A stretch of DNA of 15,977 nt from Euperipatoides rowelli (Eukaryota; Onychophora; Udeonychophora; Euonychophora; Peripatopsidae), in assembly GCA_003024985.2 (NCBI GenBank), contig PXIH01S0025317.1; one strand, 5' to 3'. The position numbers and the translations under genes were made by a program. Shown piece by piece: positions 1 through 8,264 of this stretch. The stretch's first letter is position 1. Each line of letters begins with the position of its first letter. The notes under the pieces were generated by a model that was not told the origin of the DNA, ran no database searches, and was given only the letters and a program-made list of their open reading frames with translations.

Positions 1-172
1 CCACTGATATAGATAAGTTAATTAAATAATTAAGCTACCGTACTTTATTTTACTGTATATGATGGAAAGTTAGACTTGGTCATTTTTTCATTTCGTCAGA
101 AGTTTTGGTGACAGGGATTTTGGTAAAAGGATTAGAATACACAAACGCATACTAAAAGCTACAGACTAGTTA

Positions 173-960
173 GTTTTTTATTTATTTATGTATTTACAAG
201 AGAGGTGATGTATAAGATCAAAATCTTTTTACATCATCTTGACATACAAAAATCTCTGTCAGAGCACAAGAATAAATCCAAATTATTTTTAAACTGATTT
301 AAATTGAGGGAGTCAAAAATTGCAATTGGGAGATTGTTCCACAAGTCTATACTCCTATTAAAATAAGACATAGGCTATGGCCTTGTTTAGTTTTGTATAA
401 AAGTTTTTAAGATTAAATTGATGACATAAACAAGGACCATTAGACAAAGTAAAATAATGATAAAAATTCTGTTCAATGACAATATGTTTGTACATATTTA
501 TTATGTCTCTTCTTTTTATTCTTTGAACTGGAGTTAGGAGCTTGTAAAGAATAAGCTTGTGAAGAGGAGCAGTAATGAATATAGTTTTGAATGTAAAGTG
601 GGTAAATTATTACAAAGATTTCAGGAGTAATAGTTCCTATGGTGTTTCGGGGATGAGCAAATTAGACTCCCATTTTGGCAGCATTCCTGTCGGCATGTAA
701 GGAGAAAGTAAAGTGGTTGTCAAGAGTGACTCCCAAATCTTGACATTAGTCAACCACCTCGAGAACTTGTTCATCAATGCTATAATAATTATATTTGGGT
801 CTGTGTGCAATACACATAACTTTGGTTTTTCGAGGGTTTATTATCAAGTTCTTGTTTTTACACCAAATAGAAATTTTATCAAGATCAGTCTCAAAACTTT
901 ACAGTCTTCCAACCCACAAATTGATTTCATAACCTTTAGGTTGTCAGTGTATTGAATTAC
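173..960 (-). mobile_element. 5'-truncated non-LTR retrotransposon (Jockey/CR1-like), 3' part only
   Basis: Read on the minus strand, this block runs from a degenerate reverse-transcriptase active-site box (about 951-940) through the RT thumb and C-terminal region to a stop codon at 236-234. An AT-rich 3' tail of ATAA/AAATA-type repeats follows, near 195-173. Upstream of the active-site box (above about 960) no further RT sequence is readable, so the copy is 5'-truncated, as is usual for target-primed insertion. No target-site duplication was identified. The clade is inferred from the residue pattern around the thumb (WC..N.L.IN..KTK and DLGV..D) and could be Jockey, CR1 or a relative. The element is dead: it carries stops and frameshifts. 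Confidence 0.8.
234..960 (-). pseudogene. Reverse transcriptase C-terminal fragment, broken
   Basis: Four conserved pieces are seen in order on the minus strand, in different frames. First is QYTDNLKV at 954-931, the degraded equivalent of the QYADD active-site box; the second catalytic aspartate position reads N. Second, from 886, is a thumb segment with ISIWCKNKNLIINPRKTKVM, followed by DLGVTLDNHFTFSLHADRNA near 735-680. Third, near 540-366, is a segment with KRRDIINMYKH. Fourth is the C-terminal end with IDLWNNLPIAIFDSLNLNQF near 352-290, closing at a TGA at 236-234. In-frame stops lie at 748-746 and 664-662. The frame changes near 888, again between about 660 and 540, and again near 366. 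Intact elements encode a far longer endonuclease-RT protein, so this is the last third or less of RT plus its C-terminal extension. Function is lost. The family call rests on residue patterns, not on a database search. Confidence 0.82.
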
Positions 961-2700
961 AGAAGAGCAATGTTAAAATATACCAGTCTAGTGATTTGTT
1001 TTACACTAAAAAACAAAAATCTCAGCTTAATAATTAAGGGGTAATACTTAGAGCATTCTATTAACCATTGTTGATTGAATACTAAAAATTGCTTAAGAAA
1101 ACGGATTATTGATTTGGTAGAATCTTTCTTAGTGTAGGCCCTATGTTATTTCTGTCTTTAACAAATTTTTGTTAAATATATTTTAACTAAGACTATTTAA
1201 AAGTAATATAATCTGTATGTTACCAGTTGTAATGAGTGTTTTTTTTTTTTTCACCTTTCTTGGTAATTTTTTTTTTTTTTGTCTCATTTTGTAAAAGCAC
1301 AAATTTAAACAATTTACACAATAAATGAATAACTTAATTTGTCACTTCATTTGTTTTTGTAAAAATCTATCTTAAGATTTTTTTGTTGCTCATTGTAGCA
1401 GATCTGATTTTGGTGTCTGGCACAGCTGGAGTTTAGTTTACATGTCTTCTTTCTATTCACAGATTAAAAACATTTCTACAGTCTAACATTGTTTAAGTTT
1501 TATAGAGTGGATAAATTAATCATCTTGAAGTAATTCTTTGTACCCCCAAATCTCCCTTTTAAATTAGAAAGCTTGTATCTCCATGACAACAAACTAAACA
1601 AAAAATAAGAGGGTGAGGGGGTGTTTTCTTTTATATTGATTATGAGACTCACTTCACATTCCACCATATTGTAAAATAATCTCTCATTGAGTAAATTTTG
1701 ACATTTTTCTTTATTCATCGCTAAACTAATGAGATCTTCACAAAGCAGTGCTTAACTGTCTATAGATGTGTTGACCTCTTTAAAATAAATTTTATTTGTG
1801 AAAATTTTGTAGTAATTTATTGTCAACAAATAAAGGCAAATTTTTGATGTTTAACTTTAGTAAATAAAGTCTTCAGATGTGCATATTGTTATCCTAATAT
1901 TATCCAAACTGTAAATCCATTAAAGAAAGCTGTGAAAGTGAACCAGCCATTAACATTAGCAGTGTAAATCAATATTTAGCTTTGAATAAAAAGTTCAATA
2001 TTGACTTATTCTTTCATGCTTTTAATAATTTTTTATTGCTTTATTTTTTTTAAGCCATTTATATGCAAAATTTTGTCTCATGAATTTATAATTTTGACTT
2101 CCTGAAAATAAATTAGCTTATGGATAAATAGCATTGAATTCCAAAATAGAGTTTTAAGTTAATTTCAGGTTAGACCTATAAATCATTTTAAATTACTCAC
2201 TGGTTATTTTTAGAACCGTTTATCTTTTTTTTAATAAAAATTTGAACTTATTTTTCAAGTTTAATTTATTCATTTTTGTTAAATTTTAATTGTATTTTAG
2301 CTGTTGTAGTCACTAAATCAATAAATAATAAGTTGAAATCCAGATAGAATTGTTTTCAGCTTTTATTTTTCATTCTTGTGAAATAGATCAGGATTCAATA
2401 TGTTAACCCCAAATGGCTCACTTAAGCCAACCGCTAAAATAGATATTTATAATCAGTATAGCCTACCATACTGAATAAAATTAGGCCTTGTAGATTTTAC
2501 AAGCAATTTATTTTATTAACAAAAAAACAAGTTATATCATCTCTGTGTATGGGCAAATAAAAAAAAAAACTAAACAACATAACTAACTACTGTTACTGTA
2601 GTTATCTCAGCAAGATGAAAAACATTTCTATGAGCGAGAAGGAAAATTCAAAATTTAATTTAATTTTTTTTTTTAAAAAAGTTGAAGTTCTAAATAATAA
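961..2700. other. Unannotated AT-rich stretch
   Basis: No coding region, transposon terminus or RNA gene was recognised. The stretch has poly-T runs near 1239-1251 and 1267-1280 and a 9-bp inverted repeat, TTTATTTGT...ACAAATAAA, at about 1791-1832. The open frame at 1500-1718 (minus) has no recognisable motif and a composition expected of translated AT-rich DNA. The TAGCCTA-type words common further right occur here only once or twice, for example at 2457. Confidence 0.6.
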
Positions 2701-2710
2701 GGTGACTAAC

Positions 2711-2790
2711 CGTCCTCCTTTTGGAAGGACAGTCCTTCTTTTTTAAGTTCTGTCCTCCCCCGAAAAGTGTCCTCCTAAATGTCCTCCTTT
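2711..2790. repeat. GTCCTCC-rich degenerate repeat
   Basis: GTCCTCC occurs four times in about 75 bp (2712, 2752, 2769 and 2781), with GTCCTTC at 2732. Spacing is irregular, with A/T-rich linkers between. The first copy can pair with the following AGGAC at about 2727-2731 to make a short stem. The local composition is clearly different from the flanks. It may be the terminus of a degraded transposable element, but the family was not recognised. Confidence 0.55.
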
Positions 2791-2805
2791 TCAATATTTT
2801 GTTTG

Positions 2806-2828
2806 GAATTGTGCTATTAGCACAATTC
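2806..2828. repeat. Perfect 10-bp inverted repeat with 3-nt loop
   Basis: GAATTGTGCT (2806-2815), ATT, then AGCACAATTC (2819-2828) form a perfect 10-bp stem. It lies immediately right of the GTCCTCC cluster and may belong to the same element. A run of T does not follow directly, and nothing links it to transcription termination. Confidence 0.8.
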
Positions 2829-2829
2829 T

Positions 2830-3220
2830 GCGAAGTATAATAAAAAATATTTAACAGTTATCAATATTTATAATTAAAAATATATAAATATAGATTCTTT
2901 GACATTTTTATCTCAAAATATTTTATTCACAACCAAAAAAAAAAAAAAAAGTGTATCAAATTTATTTTGTGTCATCCTTTTCATTGTAAAAAAGTTGGTA
3001 ACCTCTTATAAATAAGTATAAATAAGTTTAGAATAAGAATTATGAAGATGCAAATCACTTAATTTCACACTTTTTGATTAATTTTGCAAATTCATCTGTT
3101 TTTCATCTTGGTCTGAAGCAAATACTAAAGGAGAAAGACAATGATAATTATATTGGATGATCCATACTCTATTATAAAGGGTGTATGGATAGGTATATTT
3201 TCTTTGGACAAAATGTGAAT
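2830..3220. other. Unannotated AT-rich stretch
   Basis: Nothing gene-like is seen. There is a poly-A run at about 2936-2950. An 8-bp inverted repeat, ATCCATAC...GTATGGAT, lies at about 3161-3190. An octamer-like ATGCAAAT lies near 3048, which is probably chance. Confidence 0.55.
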
Positions 3221-3264
3221 GAATGTCTCCCTAACACTGATGATTCAAAAAGATTCATTTGAAG

Positions 3265-3314
3265 GAACTAGTTCATAAGTTGACTCACAAAGAGAAGTCC
3301 TTCATAGTGAGTCA
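3265..3314. repeat. Inverted AP-1-like sites beside a 10-bp palindrome
   Basis: TGACTCAC (3281-3288) and GTGAGTCA (3307-3314) form a perfect 8-bp inverted repeat with an 18-nt spacer. Each arm contains a consensus AP-1-type heptamer (TGACTCA or TGAGTCA). Just upstream is the palindrome GAACTAGTTC (3265-3274). Regulatory function is not shown: no promoter or gene is visible nearby, and a hairpin from a decayed element is equally possible. Confidence 0.45.
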
Positions 3315-4371
3315 TTGCTAAGCATGTAGTCACCAGTCCACTCAGGAGCAAGATTCAGTGTAGGTGTTACTTTTTGGTTTGGTTTTCAACTTAATTTCTT
3401 TATTCATTTTTGTATTCACAAATAGCCAGATCTTCACCAGAATGGTATCATGAAGTGTGTTGTGCATAAGATAAAACACAAGTATAATTATATATAATTA
3501 GCTCCTGCTCAATAAATAAATTAGTACCGGTAAATAAATATTTTTTTTGGAAAAATGTTAATGGATGAAATAAAAAAAAGGTGCCATTCTCTTTTAAATA
3601 ATTAATTAGTCTTTAGCCTACTGCGATATAAAAATAGAAAATAGGCTACATTGATTACAGTATATGGTTTTAAAGTCATTAAACCAAATAAAAATCAAGA
3701 AATAAATATTTTAGCACTCTTGAACATGATGAAAAAAAAAACTAGGAATATTTTAAAACATTCCTCCTCCCCCCCAAAATAAATAAATAAAATTCATTAG
3801 ATGCACTACTTGTTCTCAATACACTACAAGACACTCTCCAGAAAACTATTAAACCAAAATTAATAAACTATTTACTTTTCTGTGTAGAAATAACAACACA
3901 CAAAAGAGATTATTTAGTCAAGGGTGTGAGTGCAATTAGAAAAACTTGAAATTCCAATGACATTAAATTCTCTGGCTTAAAAAAAAAAAAAAAAAAAAAC
4001 CTGTCAGTGGATTCTTATCAAATCAAGTAACAGCTGAAAGTAGACATATGATTGATGATTTTAAAGATACACTGAGAATCTTGAAAGAACTACAGTCTTT
4101 ATTCAGAGAACATTCCCAATAGTCCAATTTATGAAAATATATGTTTTTCAGAAATTGCAAACATTGTTAGCTAAATCCCAAAATAAACTAACCTTAACCA
4201 TAATCTGTTGTCTGAAGCTGTATGTGGAGTTGAGATACAGCATACATTGACTCCAGTTATAGGCATTTCTTGGTTTCAGCGTTTCAAAATTAAAAAAAAT
4301 ATGTAGGTTTTTTTTTTTTAATTTTTCACATAAAATTAATAAAACAAATTAATTGTAATTTTAAATTATTT
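3315..4371. other. Unannotated AT-rich stretch with simple repeats
   Basis: No coding or mobile-element features were recognised. Simple sequence present includes AAAT-type repeats near 3776-3792 beside a poly-C run, and a poly-A of about 20 at 3979-3999. TACCGGTA occurs at 3525-3532, and TAGCCTA and TAGGCTA near 3615-3650. The poly-A could mark a retroposed tail, but no body or target-site duplication was found. Confidence 0.55.
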
Positions 4372-4740
4372 CCCTAAATGGGACCGGAGAGTTCCTTATA
4401 TTACTATTCCTTATTATACACGTCTATCATGATTGTATGATTGACCTAAGAGTTGTGGTAGTCTAAAGTCCAACTAATTCTCTTTTCAAAGTATTAAAAT
4501 TAGAAGGTTAAAACAAATTTTAAATTCAAAGGACAGATTTAAAAATGTAATTTCAGGCTGGGAAAATCTAAAATTATGTTTTTTTTTTTATTCTGCCCTT
4601 TAAATTAATTTCTACCTGTTAGTTTTAATACTTTGACAAAGGGAATGAGTTGGATTCTACCACAACTTTTAAGCCGATCAATCCATGACTGTAGTATAAT
4701 AAGGAATAGTATTAAAGGACCACTCAAGCCTATTTAGAGG
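4372..4740. mobile_element. Foldback / palindromic MITE-like element
   Basis: The left half (4372 to about 4550) is an imperfect reverse complement of the right half (about 4567-4740), so the whole 369-bp block can fold back on itself. The clearest matches are an 18-bp perfect pair at 4402-4419 with 4694-4711 (TACTATTCCTTATTATAC), then AGTTGTGGTAG near 4452 with its complement near 4656-4668, then TCAAAGTATTAAAA near 4485 with its complement near 4624-4637. The ends begin with CCTAAAT-type (left) and CTCTAAAT-type (right) terminal repeats. No coding capacity is seen. Target-site duplication and superfamily could not be assigned. The arms have small indels, which indicates an old copy. Confidence 0.75.
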
Positions 4741-4791
4741 AATGCAACACTTTCATTAATATGGGAATAAATGGGATGGTGGTGTTGCATT
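4741..4791. repeat. 10-bp inverted repeat abutting the foldback element
   Basis: AATGCAACAC (4741-4750) and GTGTTGCATT (4782-4791) are perfect complements separated by 31 nt. It starts at the base after the apparent right end of the foldback element, so it may be part of a larger composite or of an earlier insertion. Confidence 0.6.
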
Positions 4792-5243
4792 TTAGGTATT
4801 TCACATGTTATTTCTATGGTGAATTATTATTGGGGGTTTTTTTTTTAATAGGTTATTAAACTATGAATGTCTTTAACATTAAAATTTTGTCCAAAGTCAC
4901 ACATTTCATTTTTTTCAGAATTTTAAAATCAAATAGGCTATTAACAATATAATTTGGGTATAAATCATGAAGTGGGAGGGACCTAAACTGGAACTGCTAC
5001 CATTTTGAAAAGACCCGAATAAATCCAAAAACCCAATTTTCCTTCTACTGATATCAAATAATTAACATCTTAAAAAAAAAAAAAACGTTTATTAAATTAA
5101 ATTAGCTGTGCCTGCCTCATGCAGAAAATTAGTGAGTTAAAAATATTTTGTTGCAGAAAGCTGATAAATTTTATTATTTTGTAAGATTATTGGATGAATA
5201 AATATGAAGGAAAATCAATCGACTTTTAGAAATCTATAATACT
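4792..5243. other. Unannotated AT-rich stretch
   Basis: There is no gene-like or mobile-element signal. It contains a poly-A run near 5072-5084 and one TAGGCTA near 4935. Confidence 0.55.
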
Positions 5244-5580
5244 TATAAAATGAATTTGTTTGTCTGTCACACATGAAGCCGCGTTAGTCTCATAAACGTA
5301 CAACCAATTAAATTATTTCAACTAACAGGGGCAGTCGACAAACAATGGGTAGGGGAGCATTTATTTTTCCCCGTCATTTTTGACGGGCGTTTAAACTAGT
5401 GTAATATCATAAAAGGCAAGTTTGGTCATTCTGTCACGCTTGAAGAAGCGTTAGTCTAATAAACATACAACCAATTACTTGAATGAATTAAATTATTTAA
5501 ACTAACAGGGGGGTCGGCAAACAAGGAGGGGGGTGGGGGAGCATTTATTTTTTTTCGTCATTTTTGCCGGCCTTTGGCTT
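5244..5580 (+). repeat. Two-copy direct repeat of about 150-170 bp, unrecognised family
   Basis: Copy 1 (about 5244-5397) and copy 2 (about 5409-5580) align over most of their length. Shared blocks in order are: CTGTCAC, TGAAG..GCGTTAGTCT, ATAAAC.TACAACCAATTA, AATTATTT.AACTAACAGGGG, GTCG.CAAACAA, then a G-rich stretch leading to GGGGAGCATTTATTTTT and CGTCATTTTTG.CGG. Copy 2 has extra bases after CCAATTA (about 5478-5488). In copy 1, CCCGTC and GACGGG (about 5370-5387) form a 6-bp stem. This arrangement fits a tandemly duplicated non-coding element or two nested insertions. No family was recognised. Confidence 0.8.
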
Positions 5581-5743
5581 GTATATTTATAATTAAAATC
5601 TCCTGAGAAAATAATATTGTCTTAAATGTTAGACACATAGGTGGTAACCTATTTAGAAAGTGCACTATTAGCTACAACAGTATTACATCCATAATAATTC
5701 ACTAATAAATAATTTTGATCAAATAAATATAAAGAAATAATAA

Positions 5744-5965
5744 AGATCCATTAATTTCCCACCAATATGGCTGACGGAAGTAAGTTTAAATTATCTAAAT
5801 CGGCACTCAGCAAAGGATTATTTCACCTCTAGATTATCATAGGGTTCAGGGTTATGGTAAGGTTAGGACTGTAAAGAAAATATACTAAAATCGGTGAGAA
5901 AAAATAGTAATTTAGTTGTGCGCAACTCTTAACGTTAATTATGTTGGTGGGCAGATAATGGATCC
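5744..5965. mobile_element. Possible MITE with terminal inverted repeats of about 21 bp
   Basis: GATCCATTAATTTCCCACC (from 5745) and the reverse complement of the sequence ending at 5964 (GATCCATTATCTGCCCACC) match at about 18 of 21 positions over the full repeat. They enclose about 220 bp with no coding capacity. Weaker complementarity continues a few bases inward. No target-site duplication was found, so the assignment is tentative. The interior holds an AGTTG-TGCG-CAACT stem near 5917-5930. Confidence 0.4.
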
Positions 5966-6195
5966 TGACCGTAATACCTATATAGCCTAACAAGGATTTG
6001 TTTTGATAATTTTTATGTTATTTATAAGTAAGGATTTAGATAAAATAATCTTGACCCTTCTATTAGATCTAGAGGAATTCCCTTGAAACAATAGTGTTTT
6101 TTGAAGGTATCATAATTTATTCCCCCATCCCCTTCATTTTGAACTTTGTCTGTTGTATGAAACATACTGTTATCAATATCTTTTAGATATTAATA

Positions 6196-6252
6196 ATGTG
6201 GGTGGGTGGGGGGGGGGAGCATTTATTTTTTCCCATCATTTTTGACATTTTT
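6196..6252 (+). repeat. Partial third copy of the 5244-5580 repeat
   Basis: A G-rich run followed by GGGAGCATTTATTTTTTCCC and ATCATTTTTGACA matches the 3' segment of both upstream copies. The 5' part is absent. The G-rich run here (GGGTGGGTGGGGGG...) has several G3 tracts separated by single bases, so G-quadruplex formation is possible. Confidence 0.65.
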
Positions 6253-6963
6253 GTTAGCTTAATAAAGCAGTTTTCAGGAATCATTGCCAGTTGCCATGAG
6301 CTTTAAATATTTTTGAATTCATTTTGTAAATTTTAAAAATCTAACCATTTTTATTAGTAAAAATATCGGTACTTTGATGTGACTGTCACGAATAATATTG
6401 AGTATTATGTCAGGTGACAAGTCCAAGTGCATGTTCACTTTTAAAATGTCTGCTCACTATTTTAAAATTTTGACAAAAACTATATTTTTTTCTTCAACTT
6501 CATTAGGAAATTAGAAAAGATGTTCAAGTTGTGGTACATGACTTGGAGGCATTTTGAACTATCTAGGACACTTGAGTTGTTAAACTGGTTGATATGATGT
6601 CTTGTAAATTGTAAAAGAATTTTTTAAAAAAAGTAACAACTCTGGTATGATACATTTACATATAGTGTGTGAAATACTTTTGATTAAAGAAAGTTTGCAG
6701 ACATAAATCCGACCTAGTTTTATAGAGGCTATAAACAAATGATCTGATTCAAGAATATGATAGTTTAGAAAGTATTAAAACAATAATGAAGTTGGCCATA
6801 TTTAGCACTAAATTCTCATAATATTCTGAATTAGAATATCCCATATAAATTTTCATACTGTTAACCCTTAACCATCTAAATATTTACTGTTAATCAAAGG
6901 CAAAGTGTTCATTTTAAATATGATTTCTTAATGATTAGCCTACTCATAAATATTTAATTTCTC
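6253..6963. other. Unannotated AT-rich stretch
   Basis: No coding frame, RNA gene or element end was recognised. One TAGCCTA lies at about 6937, and a TCGGTAC word, close to the enriched TACCGGTA class, near 6365. Confidence 0.55.
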
Positions 6964-7136
6964 ATAGTGAAGGCGGTTCGCCAGTAATATCAACCAAAAA
7001 CTGCAAATCTTGATAAGAAGGTGCCACTTTGTACAAATGTTCTTTAGAGCCTTAAGAATNTAAAGAACATGTGTGCAAAGTGGCACCTTCTTATCAAGAT
7101 TTGCAGTTTTTTTCTTCGAACAGCTTCCACTATCAT
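6964..7136. repeat. Long near-perfect hairpin (about 51-bp inner arms)
   Basis: The inner arms 6996-7045 and 7061-7111 are reverse complements except for two positions. One of these would still pair as G-U in plus-strand RNA. The loop is about 15 nt and includes the unresolved N at 7060. A weaker outer arm (ATAGTG..GGC.GTTCG near 6965-6980 against its complement near 7117-7134) suggests the original inverted repeat was longer, with about 10 extra bases on the left between outer and inner arms. A possible 3-bp TCA flank on both sides is too short to rely on. It is most likely a foldback MITE. A small-RNA precursor is an alternative, although the stem is longer and cleaner than a typical animal miRNA. 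Confidence 0.85.
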
Positions 7137-7597
7137 TTAAGTACAGTGTACTGTATTAGCCTACTTCTCATTTAAATATATTTTTCACTTTTCTCACAAA
7201 AGTCACTTCAAGTCTGATTGTAAACAGACAGCTAGAGGCTACACAACTATTTTTGAAATTTGCTATAGCCGACTTGCATTTTTTCTATAAGCTTAGACCT
7301 ATTTAATAATTTTAGGTTAAGTATTTTTATTACTAGATATAGGCCTAATGCAAGTATTACTTAATGGCAAACTTCCCTCAATGGCATGCCTATACGTAGA
7401 GTACTACCTTTACTAGGTAAATACTGCCCCCTCATATGTTACCAAGTTAGTCATGATCAAATATCAGCTTTCTATCAAGATTGATCTTTCATGGTTCAAC
7501 TGTTTTATAAGTGGCAGGGCACAATAATATTTCACAAACATTATTATAGAATAAACATTTTTTCACAATTTATTCAATGACAATAGCCTACTTCATA
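7137..7597. other. Unannotated stretch rich in TAGCCTA-class words
   Basis: There is no gene-like signal. The palindrome TACAGT-GT-ACTGTA lies at 7142-7155, TAGGCCTA at 7340-7347, and TAGCCTA near 7158 and 7584. Confidence 0.55.
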
Positions 7598-7880
7598 CCT
7601 GCTTTCAGTGTTCAGGCATACCTCCAATGGGGGGCTTTGCCCCCCCTCCTGAGAGAATTAACCGCCCCTCCAGAGGAAAATTGGATTTAAAAAAAAAGGT
7701 CATTAAAGGTCAACAAAGCGTCAACTAAAAAAAAAAGCTTATCAAAAATATGTACAGTATATGACATCCATGAAATGACAACGAATATTTCCCTTTAACT
7801 TTAAATACTCCCCCCCCCTGAACTCCGAAAACCCCCCCCCCCCAACCCAGGAGAAAATTGTCTGAAACACTGCCTGCTTT
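7598..7880. mobile_element. Non-autonomous hAT-type element with 8-bp target-site duplication
   Basis: The element body is 7606-7872 (267 bp). It starts CAGTGTTCAGGCA and ends with the complement of CAGTGTTTCAGACA, giving terminal inverted repeats of about 13-14 bp with one indel and one mismatch. It is flanked on both sides by the identical octamer CCTGCTTT (7598-7605 and 7873-7880). CAGTG termini plus an 8-bp duplication are the hallmark of the hAT superfamily. The interior is non-coding and unusual in base use, with GGGGGGC-TTT-GCCCCCC near 7628-7645 and two poly-C runs near 7809-7817 and 7831-7843. It is too short for a transposase, so it must have been mobilised by an enzyme encoded elsewhere. 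The exact duplication suggests a fairly recent or well-preserved insertion. Confidence 0.85.
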
Positions 7881-8264
7881 CTTCCTTCTTCCTTAGACAT
7901 ATACACACACATTAGCCTACCTCCATTATTATTTAAAATGCTTTAATTTAATTTATTTAATTTAAACTGTATAAACAGAGGTTTATACAATTTACATGAT
8001 TACAGGGAAAAAAAAACATATTTAGGCCTATAGATAAATGTTTCTTCTTAACACTGAATTTGAGTAGGTAATAGCCTACTGTATTTGTTTCTACTGAATT
8101 GTATCTTTAACGAGAATTTATGAGATCTCTTCCCTGTTCTATTGTTAATAATGTAAATTTTATTTCTATTTAAAGTAGCCTATAATTTCTTTGTATAGAA
8201 ATAAATCATTTTTATTAGACGTTGTCATGGTGTCATTATGTTTAGTCGGTTAAGTCTTTAATTA
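7881..8264. other. Unannotated AT-rich stretch
   Basis: No genes were recognised. It holds a pyrimidine-rich CTTCC repeat at 7881-7893, a short CA repeat near 7903-7910, TAGGCCTA at 8023-8030, and TAGCCTA near 7913, 8071 and 8177. Confidence 0.55.

Noticed and set aside
713-955. Open frame on the plus strand
   Set aside because: It is the antisense of the degraded reverse transcriptase read on the minus strand; the real similarity is on the other strand.
1500-1718. Open frame on the minus strand
   Set aside because: No motif, low-complexity AT-driven composition and no supporting context.
3979-3999. Poly-A run of about 20 as a SINE or processed-pseudogene tail
   Set aside because: No element body, internal promoter boxes or flanking duplication could be found; A-runs are frequent in this window.
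6996-7111. Conventional microRNA precursor
   Set aside because: The stem is longer and more perfect than usual animal precursors, and outer complementarity points to a foldback element. Kept only as an alternative needing small-RNA data.
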